Source: Aulostomus chinensis (Eukaryota; Chordata; Actinopteri; Syngnathiformes; Aulostomidae). Taken from it: DNA of 64,000 nt. This document shows, piece by piece, positions 37,199 to 47,801 of this stretch. The position numbers were made by a program, and so were the translations under genes. The first letter of the stretch is position 1. Every line of letters starts with the position of its first letter. The DNA lies in the NCBI GenBank assembly GCA_037954235.1, contig JBBMOA010000004.1, forward strand, positions 11,737,601 through 11,801,600, in the 5' to 3' direction. The notes under the pieces are model-generated. The model did no database searches and had not been told where the DNA came from. It saw only the letters and a list, made by a program, of their open reading frames with translations.

Positions 37199-38225
37199 TT
37201 AGGGCCTGAGCCCCTGCGCGGCCTACGGCCGCGTCCTTGACACCGGCCCGAATCCAACGGTGTAATCGGCAAATCCCTAGGCCTTGTAGTTTAGGAGATA
37301 CGAGCCTCAGTGCGCTGCCCAGTGTGACTGCAGAGCTGAGAGCTGGCCCTTTAAGAGCCCCTCCCTTCTCTGCTCGCTCTCTGCCATCTCTGTCAGAGCT
37401 GAGAGCAGAGCTGAGAGCAGAGCTGCCAGCTGGCCCTTTAAGAACCCCTCCCCCGCTGCACTGTGTCTGATCTGTGCTGGAGTGGAGAGAGTGGAGGATT
37501 CAGAGAAATGTAGTGTGTAAAAGCTGAATAAGTCGTCATACGTTGGTCAAAAGTCACACAAAATACCATATTTTTGTAGGGATTTTTGTCAGGAATACAG
37601 TGGTGTGTTTGTAAAAGCTGTGGAATGTATGGTGTAGATGTGAGAAGCATTTGTTTGAGAGTATGTACCCTGAGAGGACACGCTCTCCCCATAGACTTCC
37701 ATTGTAAGGCGAAAAGTGTCTCCCCCACTTTGACGGCTCATAAAATCCAAACCGAGCGCGTAGTATATTAGCCTTTAAAGATTTTTGAAGAGCACAGTTG
37801 GGAGAGTAATGTGTGAAAGTTTGGAAGCCCTGGCATTTACGGTTTAGGAGGAGATAGATTTTGTTCGGGGCGCAAAATTGTCCAAAATTAGACATTCGTG
37901 TCCAAATTGTGGACATCCTGTTACAGTTAGGTCAGGGGTGTGAGTGTATGATTTATCCGTCTTGATGAGACGAGTTCAATGGTGTTTGTCCCATGTCTGT
38001 AGGACATTCCTACAGGCTGTGGCGTGGTTTTTTGTGTATGTAGGTGGCGCTATTGAGTAGAGCGCCTCTTTTTTTTTAAATTATCGAATTTTTCGCCGCA
38101 CCCGATGTGCTTACCAAATTTGGTGAGTTTTCATGCATGTTTAGGGGGTCAAATTTACTTTTGAAGTGGCGAGTGTGACTTCGAAACATAATAGGGTCTT
38201 CGCCAGGGACTGGCTCAGGCCCTAA
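37199..38225. mobile_element. 1-kb non-autonomous element with 14-bp inverted ends
   Basis: TTAGGGCCTGAGCC at 37199-37212 and its exact inverse at 38212-38225 bound 1027 bases. Just outside the left end is AAGCTGCAAGCAGCG, and inside the right end are CACCCGATGTGCTTACCAAA and TTTGGTGAGTTTTCATGCATG. These words mark a repeat very common in teleost genomes. No coding capacity was found. I could not identify a target duplication, and the true left boundary may be the AAGCTGCAAGCAGCG word rather than the inverted repeat. The class (DNA transposon or other) is not settled. Confidence 0.65.
37341..37443 (+). repeat. Internal direct repeat of the 1-kb element
   Basis: AGCTGGCCCTTTAAGA occurs at 37341-37356 and 37428-37443, 87 bases apart, each followed by CCCCTCCC and preceded by GAGCTGAGAGC-type words. 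It looks like slippage-driven expansion inside the element. Confidence 0.65.
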
Positions 38226-39262
38226 TGATTTGGGATCCCTTTTTTAAGGTTTGAGATAAGTTGAAAAGTGTGAGAACCCTTAATGTGAAAGGAAGGTGGA
38301 ACTTTCCCCCGCAGTTGAGGCACGGGGACAAATGTTGACGGACCTCCGTTAGCTTAGCTTAGCTCAAACCCTCCATCCCTGCCAGGTGGAGCGGGTGACG
38401 CCAGGCTGATGATCAAACGTGCAGCGCCGTCTGATGTGTGCTTGCCCAACAGCACTCAGCTTCAGAGATTTACTCCAGGAATCTGAATCGGAGCACAAAT
38501 TCAGCTGGAAAGTTTGTGTGGTGACGAAAGGACCAAATGGAAAAATAACAAATGTTCAAACATACATCTCGTCCAATCTGCCTAATTACAATCTGTTCTC
38601 CTTCAAACGCCATACATTTGCTCAATTTGCCCAAATCTAGTTTCTGGCAACTGCTTAGACCTCAAGCAGCAGTGAAATCTGGACTCATGAATGTTACACA
38701 AAGTCTCTTTTCTTGTTGTTGTTTTTCGATTAGAATTGAAGCCAACCAACAGCTCTCGCTTTCAACTGGAGGTCGCTAAAGTCCAGAGTTTCCTTCTGAC
38801 TCAGGAAGTATCGCAGGAGACAGCAGCTCCGCCAGCTGTGATTGAAAGGGAGGCTGAGTGTAAATCCTCCCAACCTGTGTGGTTGGAGGCAGGTTTGGGA
38901 TCAAACGGACCTGCCCGATCACATTTCCTGACGTGTGGCTTCAGCTGCAGGCAGGCGGAGGAAGAGGAGTCAAACTGACAAAGGCAGTCTGGTTTATGCG
39001 AGAACTCCTGCATGAATTAAACATGCAGACAATTCCAGGAACTCGGTGCACACTCTGAAACACAAACAAGACGCGCACACTCCGGCAGAAATAGAGAGCA
39101 AACTTGGCAACTGTTTGCCATGATGCAGCAGACAGAACATAAATAATACAAGCTTTAAAGGAACACGCCAGATTTTTTGAGAAATCTGCTCTTTGCCCAT
39201 CGTCCTCAGAGCCAGACATGAATATGCTCCCCTCCTCTCCTCTGTGCTGAGAACCACTGACA
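38226..39262. other. Non-coding stretch
   Basis: No gene is supported. A TTAGCTTAGCTTAGC run at 38349 is the only notable motif. From 39159 the sequence AAAGGAACACGCCAGA starts to resemble the fish repeat that follows. Confidence 0.55.
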
Positions 39263-39556
39263 CTGCTAGTTAGCTTAGCATAATGAATTCCGGGGAACAG
39301 GCATTATTAGCATACCTCTGTAAAAACACTTTTCTACAAAATGGTCTTTGAATCAGTATAATTAGGGCTCTGGATAATATTTGGTGTGATCTATTTTAAA
39401 ATGCAAATATACTGCAGTTTCAGTAGCAGGAACTACTTTCCTATTTTATTTTTCCCTTCGATACGAAAAAGAAGGACCACAGATTTTGGAAGCTGAGCAG
39501 GCAAAATCAAGGTATGCTAACTTGCCCATCCACTGCCATTCATTATGCTAAGCTAA
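39263..39556. repeat. Inverted-repeat element, second copy of the TTAGCTTAGC type
   Basis: The left arm CTGCTAGTTAGCTTAGCA is identical to the left arm at 4580. A perfect 19-base inverted repeat joins 39270-39288 and 39538-39556 around a 249-base AT-rich interior. The upstream words AAAGGAACACGCCAG are typical of an abundant teleost dispersed repeat. I consider it a MITE or composite SINE-like repeat without coding sequence. Confidence 0.6.
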
Positions 39557-40081
39557 GTGGCCCTCAGCTGTTCCTGTCATCAGGGTTTCCTTAAACTTCC
39601 AGAGAAATCCAGAAACGTTCACCGTGATGATTCAGGAGCTGAACCTTCTGCGGAACGACAGGCTGTCCATGAAATTCATTCCAGTGTGGAGGCCACACGT
39701 CGTCCATTAAAAGTCCTGGCTAACCTCAAGATGCGACGCCTCCTTTTGGGCTCATCAGTAAAAGCTCCTCTACTGAATCATTCCCTGAAGTTTCATTAAA
39801 ACGAGCAGAGAACAAACAGATGATTTACGACAGATGGACTGTCCCACTCTGATCCCAACACAAGGCACAGCAATCATATGAAACATAAATATAAAGGTGA
39901 GTAAACAACGCCTACTGTGCAGTCATTATGCTGGTCCCATGAGAAACAAGGATCCAGTGTGTGCATGATTTGTCCAGTAAACAGCATATCTGCACACGAT
40001 GCCTTCAATGCTCTTTAATCTTGTGGATTTGCATGTTTCATCAAAGAGAAAAACAGGAAGCCACCAATTTCAGTGACCCAC

Positions 40082-40180
40082 TTGGGGGTACGTTCCTCTC
40101 CAGAACTCCAGCTGGTCCCGGCGGGAGTTGAGGTGGGCCGTGGCGATGTGCCTCGGGCAGCCACTCGATTTGTGACACAA
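40082..40180 (-). CDS. Candidate internal coding exon, gene unidentified
   Basis: On the minus strand, TTTTCCCTCCAG forms an acceptor before 99 bases (33 codons, phase 0/0), and GTGGGT forms a moderate donor after them. In that frame 27 of 33 codons end in G or C. The peptide is LCHKSSGCPRHIA, then TAHLNSRRDQLEFW, then RGTYPQ. Two Cys and two His suggest a metal site or disulphide, but this is a guess. If the donor is not used, a stop follows three codons later, which would make it a terminal exon. A competing plus-strand frame is also open with an acceptor at 40103, so the strand is not certain. It lies 30 kb upstream, in minus orientation, of the exon at 9977 and could share its gene. No family match was found. 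Confidence 0.33.
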
Positions 40181-41127
40181 CTGGAGGGAAAAGTCACCCT
40201 GACAAAAGAAATCCCTGGCACTCTGACCCCGCCTCCACACCCCCGTCCACTACTCCCCGCTACTACCACAATGACACGTTAGGAGGATCTCAAAAGTCAT
40301 AATCTCCCTGCAGCACACCCACCTCCGTCGGCTGGCAGGGCTGTTGCCTAGTTACCTGGCTCTGCAGAAGTGCAGTGAAGCATTGTGGGCCAACGTGGGG
40401 ACCACTTCAATATACACACCTACTGTGTTGCCACGAGGGAGACGAGAAGTGTGTCAAATTCACTTGTTCTTAGAGCAGGTTGAAAAGAAAACACGGTGGT
40501 GGAAAATACATCCTCAAGCAGAGCAGAGTAGCACGTTTAGCGCCCACGGTGGGCGTCACAGCGTGGCCTCTGACCATGGTTCTGCTCATTTGAAGAGATG
40601 CACGTCGATGTTCCGTGGAAAACGTGGAAGCAGATCTGCAGGAAGAGACTCATCATGCTAAGCTAATGGCTATTTACGGTGATATCCCTCAGGTTTAATT
40701 AGCGAAGTAGCATTAGCTTGGTGAAAAGGAGAAACTCCGCAAGAGTGTGGATTATTTGTACAATGTCAGTCAGAAGCAGAAGAAGAGCAGTGGTTTCTGG
40801 GCGGCTCGTAACGGGCTGTATCACATGTCCAGCTTACACTCGATTGCAATAGCTAGCATAGCTAATAACAGCGTTCTGTTATTCAGCAATGCTAACTGGG
40901 CTCATGTCAGCGCGATTTTAACTCCCAACCTTTTTTTAAAATTAAATTCTATGTATGGAGACTGTATCGCAAGATGTGAAGTTAAAAAAAAAAAAAAATC
41001 AAAAGAAATCATGAGAGTGTATGAGATGTTCCATCATTAAGAACTCCCACACAACATAAACCGAGGTGACCCAATTCATGCCGTCCGGAAATGGACTTTT
41101 AAAAATTGAAAATCCAAACAGTCACTA

Positions 41128-41148
41128 AAAAAAAAAAAAAAAAAAAAA
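41128..41148 (+). repeat. Poly-A run
   Basis: Twenty-one A. No retroposon body was recognised on either side. Confidence 0.85.
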
Positions 41149-41893
41149 GAGTTGGTTACCATGTCAACCTTGACTTTCTTTTGCCTTCTCATCTCATCAG
41201 TTTCATCCACTTTCCTGCATGAAGATCTTCTGCCACGAGCTGGTGAGTTCGTTTGCTGCAGCTGCAGAAAAATGAGGGTTGTCTTGTGACAGGTGGAGAA
41301 AGACTGTGTCTCATGTCTGATGACATCTGGAACCTCTGCTTCAGGACCCAGGAACTTTACTCTTTTTAACACTTTGCTTTTCCACAAATCAGCAGACACG
41401 CATTCACTGTTCGGACATCATCACTTAACGGTCCGGCTTTAACGCTCATATTCATATTACAGACGTGTACTGTGGGTCGCAGGCATCGAAGCAACAGAAT
41501 CTGCTTCTCTTTCGTTATGCAACACCGGAGCGGTGACGAACAGTAACTGGAATCCACTGTACACTGAACAGAGACTGATTTTGCACACGTCTCCAGCTTC
41601 CTTAAATCAACAGGTACCCTGTGGTGTTTATCTATCTGTTGCTATGGCGATGGAGAGGAGGGCAACGAGGACAAAGACAGGTGAGGCAGACACACTCGAC
41701 ACCGCTGCTCTTTGCAGGTTTTCCTGTTAATGCTGTAAGCCTGCGATGCTTTGACTGTTAGTCATAGCGACCGCTTCTTCTCTCCGCTCTAGGGGTGAGG
41801 TGATGTATAGACGCTGACCGAGAGCGTAAATGGCACCTTCATGATGAATCTAGCCAGAGCCGGGCAGAAGTAGAGCAGGTGTCCTCGCCTCAC

Positions 41894-42053
41894 CTTCAAG
41901 CTCTCTTCCATTTGATGCAGAGTCCACACTTGAATCAGAGAAGAAGCTGCTGCTGCTGCTCGGCCCTGAACACAACATTTCCATCACGTCTGCAACGCTG
42001 CAGGGATCAAGTTCTTCTACGGGGAGCAGTTCCTGGTCTGGACCACATGTCTC
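41894..42053 (-). CDS. Weak candidate coding exon, acidic Ser-rich
   Basis: On the minus strand an AAG-like donor GAAG-GTGAGG ends an open frame that begins after a stop at an acceptor-like TAACAG. The peptide is ETCGPDQELLPVEELDPC, then SVADVMEMLCSG, then five Ser, then FFSDSSVDSASNGRELE. Its acidic, Ser-rich composition looks natural, as in linkers of transcriptional regulators, but only about half the codons end in G or C, and five AGC codons are a trinucleotide run. The acceptor is poor in pyrimidines, and an internal acceptor near 42004 is possible. I do not recognise the family. Confidence 0.22.
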
Positions 42054-42161
42054 CTGTTACTGGGCCAAAGAACGCCATCTTGACCTCATCATCTCAAAGG
42101 TCTAACAGGGGGAATACTTAATAGCATGTAATTCCACAGATGTGTAATAACCTGACACATT

Positions 42162-42177
42162 GGGGGGGGGGGGGGGG
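42162..42177 (+). repeat. Poly-G run
   Basis: Sixteen G, directly before the CpG-rich putative transposon end. Confidence 0.85.
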
Positions 42178-42227
42178 CGACCGAAGGTTCTTCAGGTGGT
42201 TCTGAGACGGATCCGGTTGACCCACTA

Positions 42228-42312
42228 AAGCCTGGTTTATGCTTCTGCGTCGCAGCGACGCCGTCGCAGCTGCTACATTCACGCGTCTGGTCTCCACCTG
42301 TGGACGGCGAGT
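42228..42312 (+). mobile_element. Putative DNA-transposon end, CpG-rich
   Basis: GCCTGGTTTATGCTTCTGCG is a word I associate with the ends of fish DNA transposons, probably Harbinger-like. It continues as a perfect 15-base palindrome (GCGTCGC-A-GCGACGC, 42247-42261) and dense CpG. No inverted partner was found to the right, so this is a single end or a solo fragment. Confidence 0.38.
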
Positions 42313-42510
42313 GTGAGCGAGGGCGTTCCCATTCATTATCCCGCCTGCCACAGAATTATACCATTTGAAAATAACGACCCTAATCAATCACAACATTGGA
42401 AAGTAATGAGAGCTATTAATATTGATTTTCAGAGCAGCGGCGGCTACGACGCGAGCAGCCGCACGACGACTGTCGCCCCTCCGTTTCCAGAATTCCCTCC
42501 GTCCATTCAG

Positions 42511-42703
42511 TGAAGCGCTTCTACTCCCATGGAAGTTCCTCACACACGCCACCGGGCAAGTGCAGTTTGTGTTTTCTCCGACAGCGAAGCTGAAGCGAGC
42601 CGTGCTTAACCGCTGGGTCCGCTCATGCATCTACGAGATCATTTTCCAGTGTGGCTGCATCTCGTCAGTGTTCCTGACCTTCCGGGATGGTGCGGTTTCA
42701 CAG
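42511..42703 (+). CDS. Weak candidate exon in CpG-rich DNA
   Basis: A pyrimidine-rich tract ending in TTCAG precedes, and CAG-GTCGTC follows, 193 open bases (phase 2 in, phase 0 out). By my count about 69% of codons end in G or C. The peptide includes LLPWKFLTHATGQVQFVFS, then PTAKLKRAVLNRW, then CIYEIIFQCGCISSVFLTF, an unusual hydrophobic Cys-bearing tail. The donor is poor. The nearby transposon end suggests it may be mobile-element derived or chance. Not recognised. Confidence 0.18.
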
Positions 42704-45118
42704 GTCGTCATTTAATCAAATAATGGAGTCAATAAAGCGACCGCGTGGCTTGCAGAGTCGTTCCGCGTCCCACTGGGATGATTCCAGTGGCTATAACAGA
42801 TATGACTGGGACCAGTGCTGGAAAATTACAGATGACAGACCAACGGGGTCCAGACAGGGTTCTGACCGGTCCTGGTTTCCTTTTGGTGGCCCTGAAGTCT
42901 TAGCCAGCATGGAAATGATGAGCCAGCATGACGACCTATAATTGCGGAGCAGAATGAGCCCGGTGGAGCTGGTCCTGAGGACTGACACAACAACCCCTAC
43001 AACCGTCGCCTCCTTAAACTCGGCGGCTCCAGAATTCCGCTCCGACACTCCACGGTGCTTTAAAGGTGTTCGCCGACGAGGCTGGGAAAAAAAAAAAAAT
43101 CTTTATTTGAGCACGAATCAGGACGGCTTAGAGGAGCTGAAAGGAACAATTGGGAATAATCTCCTTTTCACCGAGGAGCTGGAATATCCTTCAAGAGGCC
43201 TCGCTTTCTCCTCCACTCCCAAAAGGACGTCTCTGCAGTGACGGAGCAGCCGCCTCACCTTTGTTGTCATGTACTGAGCTCTCCATTCAGCCTTCAAACC
43301 CACGCCTCGTTTGGGTAGCAGAGTCCGACAAACGCCCCCCACATCCGTCTCCCTCTCTTTCTGATAATCAAAACTGCCTTTGTTTGCAGGGAAATTACCT
43401 CCTTTTCTCGTTTCTGCAGAGTCATGAAAGTGAAACAGTCGAGGAAATGTGGTTTCCTCGACCGCCTGCGCTCCAAAACGTTGGAGCAGAGCCAGAAATT
43501 TTAATGCTACTTCAGTTAAAAAAACAAAACTGCACGTATCAAAGCCATCACTTTTTTCTTTTTTTTTTTACTCCCAATCTCTACTTATGCGGCATAATCC
43601 CTCCGCCGTCTCTCCTGCATTGTCACTGATTCGTTACACCTCAGCAGACTTTTTTTTTTTTTTTTTTTTAATAATCACAAGAGTGATTCTGAGAGGAATT
43701 CAAAGTTGAGATTAAAATGTTGCATGGGTGGCGTAAACCTGAGCATCCACAAACAACAAGCTCAGGAGTGATTGAACATTTATGAGGCGCTATCGCCAAC
43801 CTTCACAGCTTCAAAAAGAGAATTTAGTCACAAAAGCATGAAGCCCAAAGCCTCTTAGCGTCCCCTAAAAGCTGCACTACGCCAGCAGCTTTGCCAAAAC
43901 TTTCCAAGGCTTTCTCACTTTTTAAGCCCGCCACTTCGATGGTAAATAAAAAAAGTGGATCGTTTTAGATCGTTTTCAGTTTTACCGTCGTCTTTCTTTT
44001 TTTGGGGGGGATTCCTTTCTGAAGGAATAAAGAAGAACGGGGATCTCGACATCTTCAGGATGGATTTAAATAGGACTTTTTTGCGTAGAAGCTGAATGAG
44101 GAGAAAAGTCTCAGTCTCTCTCAGAGTCTCTCAGGCCTGACTGGACACGATGTTTCCATGATAAGCACGGGCGTCGCCAGCCGTCCGAAAACGAGGGCTT
44201 GACCTCGATGCACTGCCTCACATGGGGGGAATTAAGTTGAGGACTCCTGCTGACTCCTGTGTCTCTGTAAAGACGCCGGAGGTGGAACTTCTGCAAATGG
44301 GAACAGTTAGCTTAGCATACGTAGCAGCCGTGACAGTAAATCGCCAATTGGCAGGATCTACTGTATCAAGAGAAAACAACGGCGGAACGATGGGGGAAAG
44401 CCTGAGCTCCGCTCAGGAGGGATTCCTGACCGCCCGCTCGACCCGTCAGGTTCAGCCTTTCCTCTCGGCTTCGACTGCACAGTTCACTAAATCCATCAAA
44501 ATTTGACCCTCCTGCAACTTTAAAATCGCAGGTGTCATATTTGCTTAAAAGGCCGTTTGTGAGCCGCTTCTCATTGAACATCGCGGCTCTGCAGACGAGC
44601 GCTGGCATCACGTCGCCTTCTACAGACGCAGGAAGACGCATCAAATCTGGTATGAGTGACAAAAAAATTAATATTAAGACTGTTGACAGTGACTGTCGAT
44701 CTTCGTTAGAGGTTAAACGGTTGGGACGCCTCAGTGTGGTGACTGTGACTGGATGCTCCTTCCAAGGCTCCTGCAGTAGTAGTGACAGTTTCAGACCCTA
44801 GAAAGGTTCACGTGAAACAAGCCACTGACTTGATTCTAGACCTCCAAACTCAGCGGCTTGCTGCTAAAATTAGCTCTGTGAGGCAGCAGCAGGCCGCTTC
44901 TTCCTAATGGGTTTTCAGGTGGAAGCGGAAATTCCCCTGGACGTCAGAGACACGACTACAGGCTGAGACGACCACCGCCGGCCGCTGAGGGAATCACACC
45001 GCAGCCAATTAAATATGAGATGTGATCAATCACGGGTGAGTCGCCAAGACGCCACGGTTTCTCTTCCTCCAGGCTGAAACTATACCTCTCCACGCTGAAG
45101 GACCGTGCAAGTGCACAG

Positions 45119-45170
45119 GTGGGGGTGGGGGTGGGGTGGGGGGTGGGGGGGGTCAGGTGGGGGTGGGGGG
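45119..45170 (+). repeat. G-rich tract, strong G-quadruplex former
   Basis: Nine G blocks of four or more separated by single T, with one TCAGGT break. Four-block sets with one-base loops are the most stable G-quadruplex pattern known. Confidence 0.85.
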
Positions 45171-46129
45171 ACCACTCCAGCTTACGTAACACCATCCAAT
45201 TAGGGAAATGGGTCAGCGGGAGAAGCAGCCATCCATAGAGCAGCTGAGGGTGCGGCCTTTGTTTTTAGCTCAGTGGCACAAATTCAGCAGCAGCAGTGGA
45301 CGACAGGGAGGCTGCCCCCACCTCCCTCGCTGCCTCCCTCCCTGGCTGGCTGCTCTGGCATCCCACGCCTGACCTCACCCACTGGTTAGTTGAAGATATA
45401 CATAGATGATCCCTAAATAGTCCATAAAAAGGATGTGGCTTCAGCTGGGGAGTGATTGGAAAAGACATTTACAGCAACCTAATGTTTATTTTTTATATGA
45501 TTGAGTCTAAAACTGATGCGTGCCTGGTCAGTAATGAGGGACGTTGCCTACTACGGGTCCTGAGCGGCCAAATCCAGCACTTAGGCTGAAGTACGACATC
45601 TGGTAGAAAAGAGTGCGTTTGTGGAGCCGTGGGGACGACGGGCGCATGACTCCAGTCGTGGTCGCTGGGTTTGCTCAGTGCAGTTTCCTGGAAGTCTCAA
45701 TTAATTTCGTATTTTTCAATTACAAATAACAAAATGTCAACATGAGCTTCGCTCTAAAATTGCACAGGAATGTAAAGTACTGCTTTATGACTTTTGTTGG
45801 ACATGAACAACTTGGGGACGTCAGCAAGTCTTTTAGAAAACCTGCAAGTAGCGCTGGAAGACTTCGTTCAGTCACCGTTGAAATACCTTTGAAAAACTTC
45901 GAAATTCGAATTTTCTACAACGCTTTTTATAAAAAAAAAAAAAAATCGTCTTAATATTCAATATTTTGAATATTTAATTTCATATTTACTTTTTGAAAAT
46001 CTTGTTTATTATCAATTTCATTTCTCCTTTTTGCCTCTCTGATCCCGAAAGACTGCGGGAGGTTTGAATACCAATAATAAGAATATGTAAATAAGTGCTT
46101 TTCCAATATTATTAACACTTGGGAAGAAC

Positions 46130-46133
<4 letters not shown>

Positions 46134-46189
<56 letters not shown>

Positions 46190-46198
46190 CTCTCTCTC
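46134..46198 (+). repeat. CA microsatellite plus TC run
   Basis: About 26 CA units (the longest perfect dinucleotide array in the window), then AACTCTCTCTCTC. Confidence 0.93.
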
Positions 46199-46372
46199 CA
46201 TGTTTCTTTATATTTTGTTTAATAAATTATTCACTTTTATGATTTATAGCATTATAACTATGAGAAAGAAGTCAACCCTCCTTAAAAAAAAAGATTAATT
46301 GAGGACTTTTATTGGCAGATGAACTGATAAAGGAAATAACAGGCCAACATTTATCCTCTACAAGGTCGCCAG

Positions 46373-46406
46373 GCGGCAGCGGCGGCGGCGGCGGCAGCGG
46401 CGGCGA
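46373..46406 (+). repeat. GGC trinucleotide run
   Basis: GGC/AGC units, ten or more, encoding Gly/Ser in one frame (part of a 91-codon open frame without other support). Confidence 0.85.
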
Positions 46407-47125
46407 CTACGTTCTAGTTTCTCTGGAGAATGAAAAAAGAAGCCTTTTCTTGATTTTAGCGATTCTGATTCGGGCTTCAAAACTCAGGCTTCCCTTGCTT
46501 TTTCAGTTGTTTTCCTTATTGGGGTCAGGAGCCTCAGCGAGAAACAAAAAGCTCCATCATCGTTGCTGTAGGCTGCTTGTGCGATGAATTTCCTGCCAGT
46601 GCCTCACCTCATTATTCACAAACACACAGTTAACTTCCTGAGAAGAGCAAGTGAAGCTCCAGACAGCTACATCCTTTTAATGAGCAGCTCCCCCACCCTC
46701 CAAGTATCTCAGCGCGGAATAAAACTCCTACTTCCTCAAATGTGACTTATTAGGACCCCTTTGTGACGCAGTATTTCACCGCCACCTGCTGCGCCGCGCC
46801 GCCAGTTTCACATGTGACACCGTCGTCCCTGAAGTTACAGCAGCATCCGCATTCAACAAATCCCCTTCCGAAGCCGTTTTAAACGATGTTGTACACACGC
46901 TTCTACTCGGCTGGAAACTCCAGGCAGGAAATGGAAACAAATGGTCCGACACCATCAGCCTTCCTGGAGTATGAATATTTCAGTGTGAAGGTTTTACATC
47001 TCTGCTCCAGAAGGATCTCTCCTGCATCTCCTGTCCTGAATCCACCGCAATACTCATCTGCCCCCTACATACCCTGAATGGGTGGAGGCTTTACATAACA
47101 CCCACTCTTTCTCTCTCTCTGTAAA

Positions 47126-47149
47126 ACACACACACACACACACACACAC
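47126..47149 (+). repeat. AC microsatellite
   Basis: Twelve AC units. Confidence 0.9.
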
Positions 47150-47757
47150 TCCAGGGAGAAAGCTGCTATGAAAGTACCACAACTGGCCCAAAGAGAACAA
47201 ATCCCTCAAATAACCCTGGTCATTGTATTTTCTGTAGATAAATGGCAGGGTTGTATTTTCCGGGGTGGCCATTAATCAGTCTGGAGGAGCAAGGAGGAAG
47301 CCTCCAGCTGTACTCAAGCTCCACAATTTAGACTGAGAAAGTCTTTATGATATGAAACCATCCACACGGGTGAACCTCAGTTTTTCCCGTAAATCCGTCT
47401 ACATTATCAAGTAGTCAGGGAAGATATTATTTACCAGATACGGATCGATGCCTCCAGGGAGTGAATTATCTGACTGGATCTCTGTGTAAGATGAAAGGGA
47501 AGCGGCGGGGTTGGTGCGCCGCATCGCTCTTTCAAAATATCTCATTTCATTCCTGATCAATTTTCCACGTCGTGTGTTTTAATTCTGTAAATGCAGCGCT
47601 AATCCAGTTTGCTGGCATGCTGCTTCATGTCAGTGTGAAAACCCGGCGCATAAAAGACCCCGGAGGGTTCGGTGTGTGTTGGTGTGTGTTCCTCGGCCAG
47701 CTGTCGAATTCATTCATATTCCACACATCAACAAGCATAGGGGGCAGGATATCTGGG

Positions 47758-47760
<3 letters not shown>

Positions 47761-47801
<41 letters not shown>
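47761..47801 (+). repeat. TG microsatellite
   Basis: Twenty TG units without interruption. Confidence 0.93.

Noticed and set aside
43150..43629. 159-codon plus-strand open frame
   Set aside because: Proline- and serine-rich by composition, ends in a T run, and a competing minus frame is open. No motif.
44532..44649. Plus-strand exon candidate with a GTATGAGT donor
   Set aside because: The acceptor lacks a pyrimidine tract and codon bias is modest, so chance is the simpler explanation.
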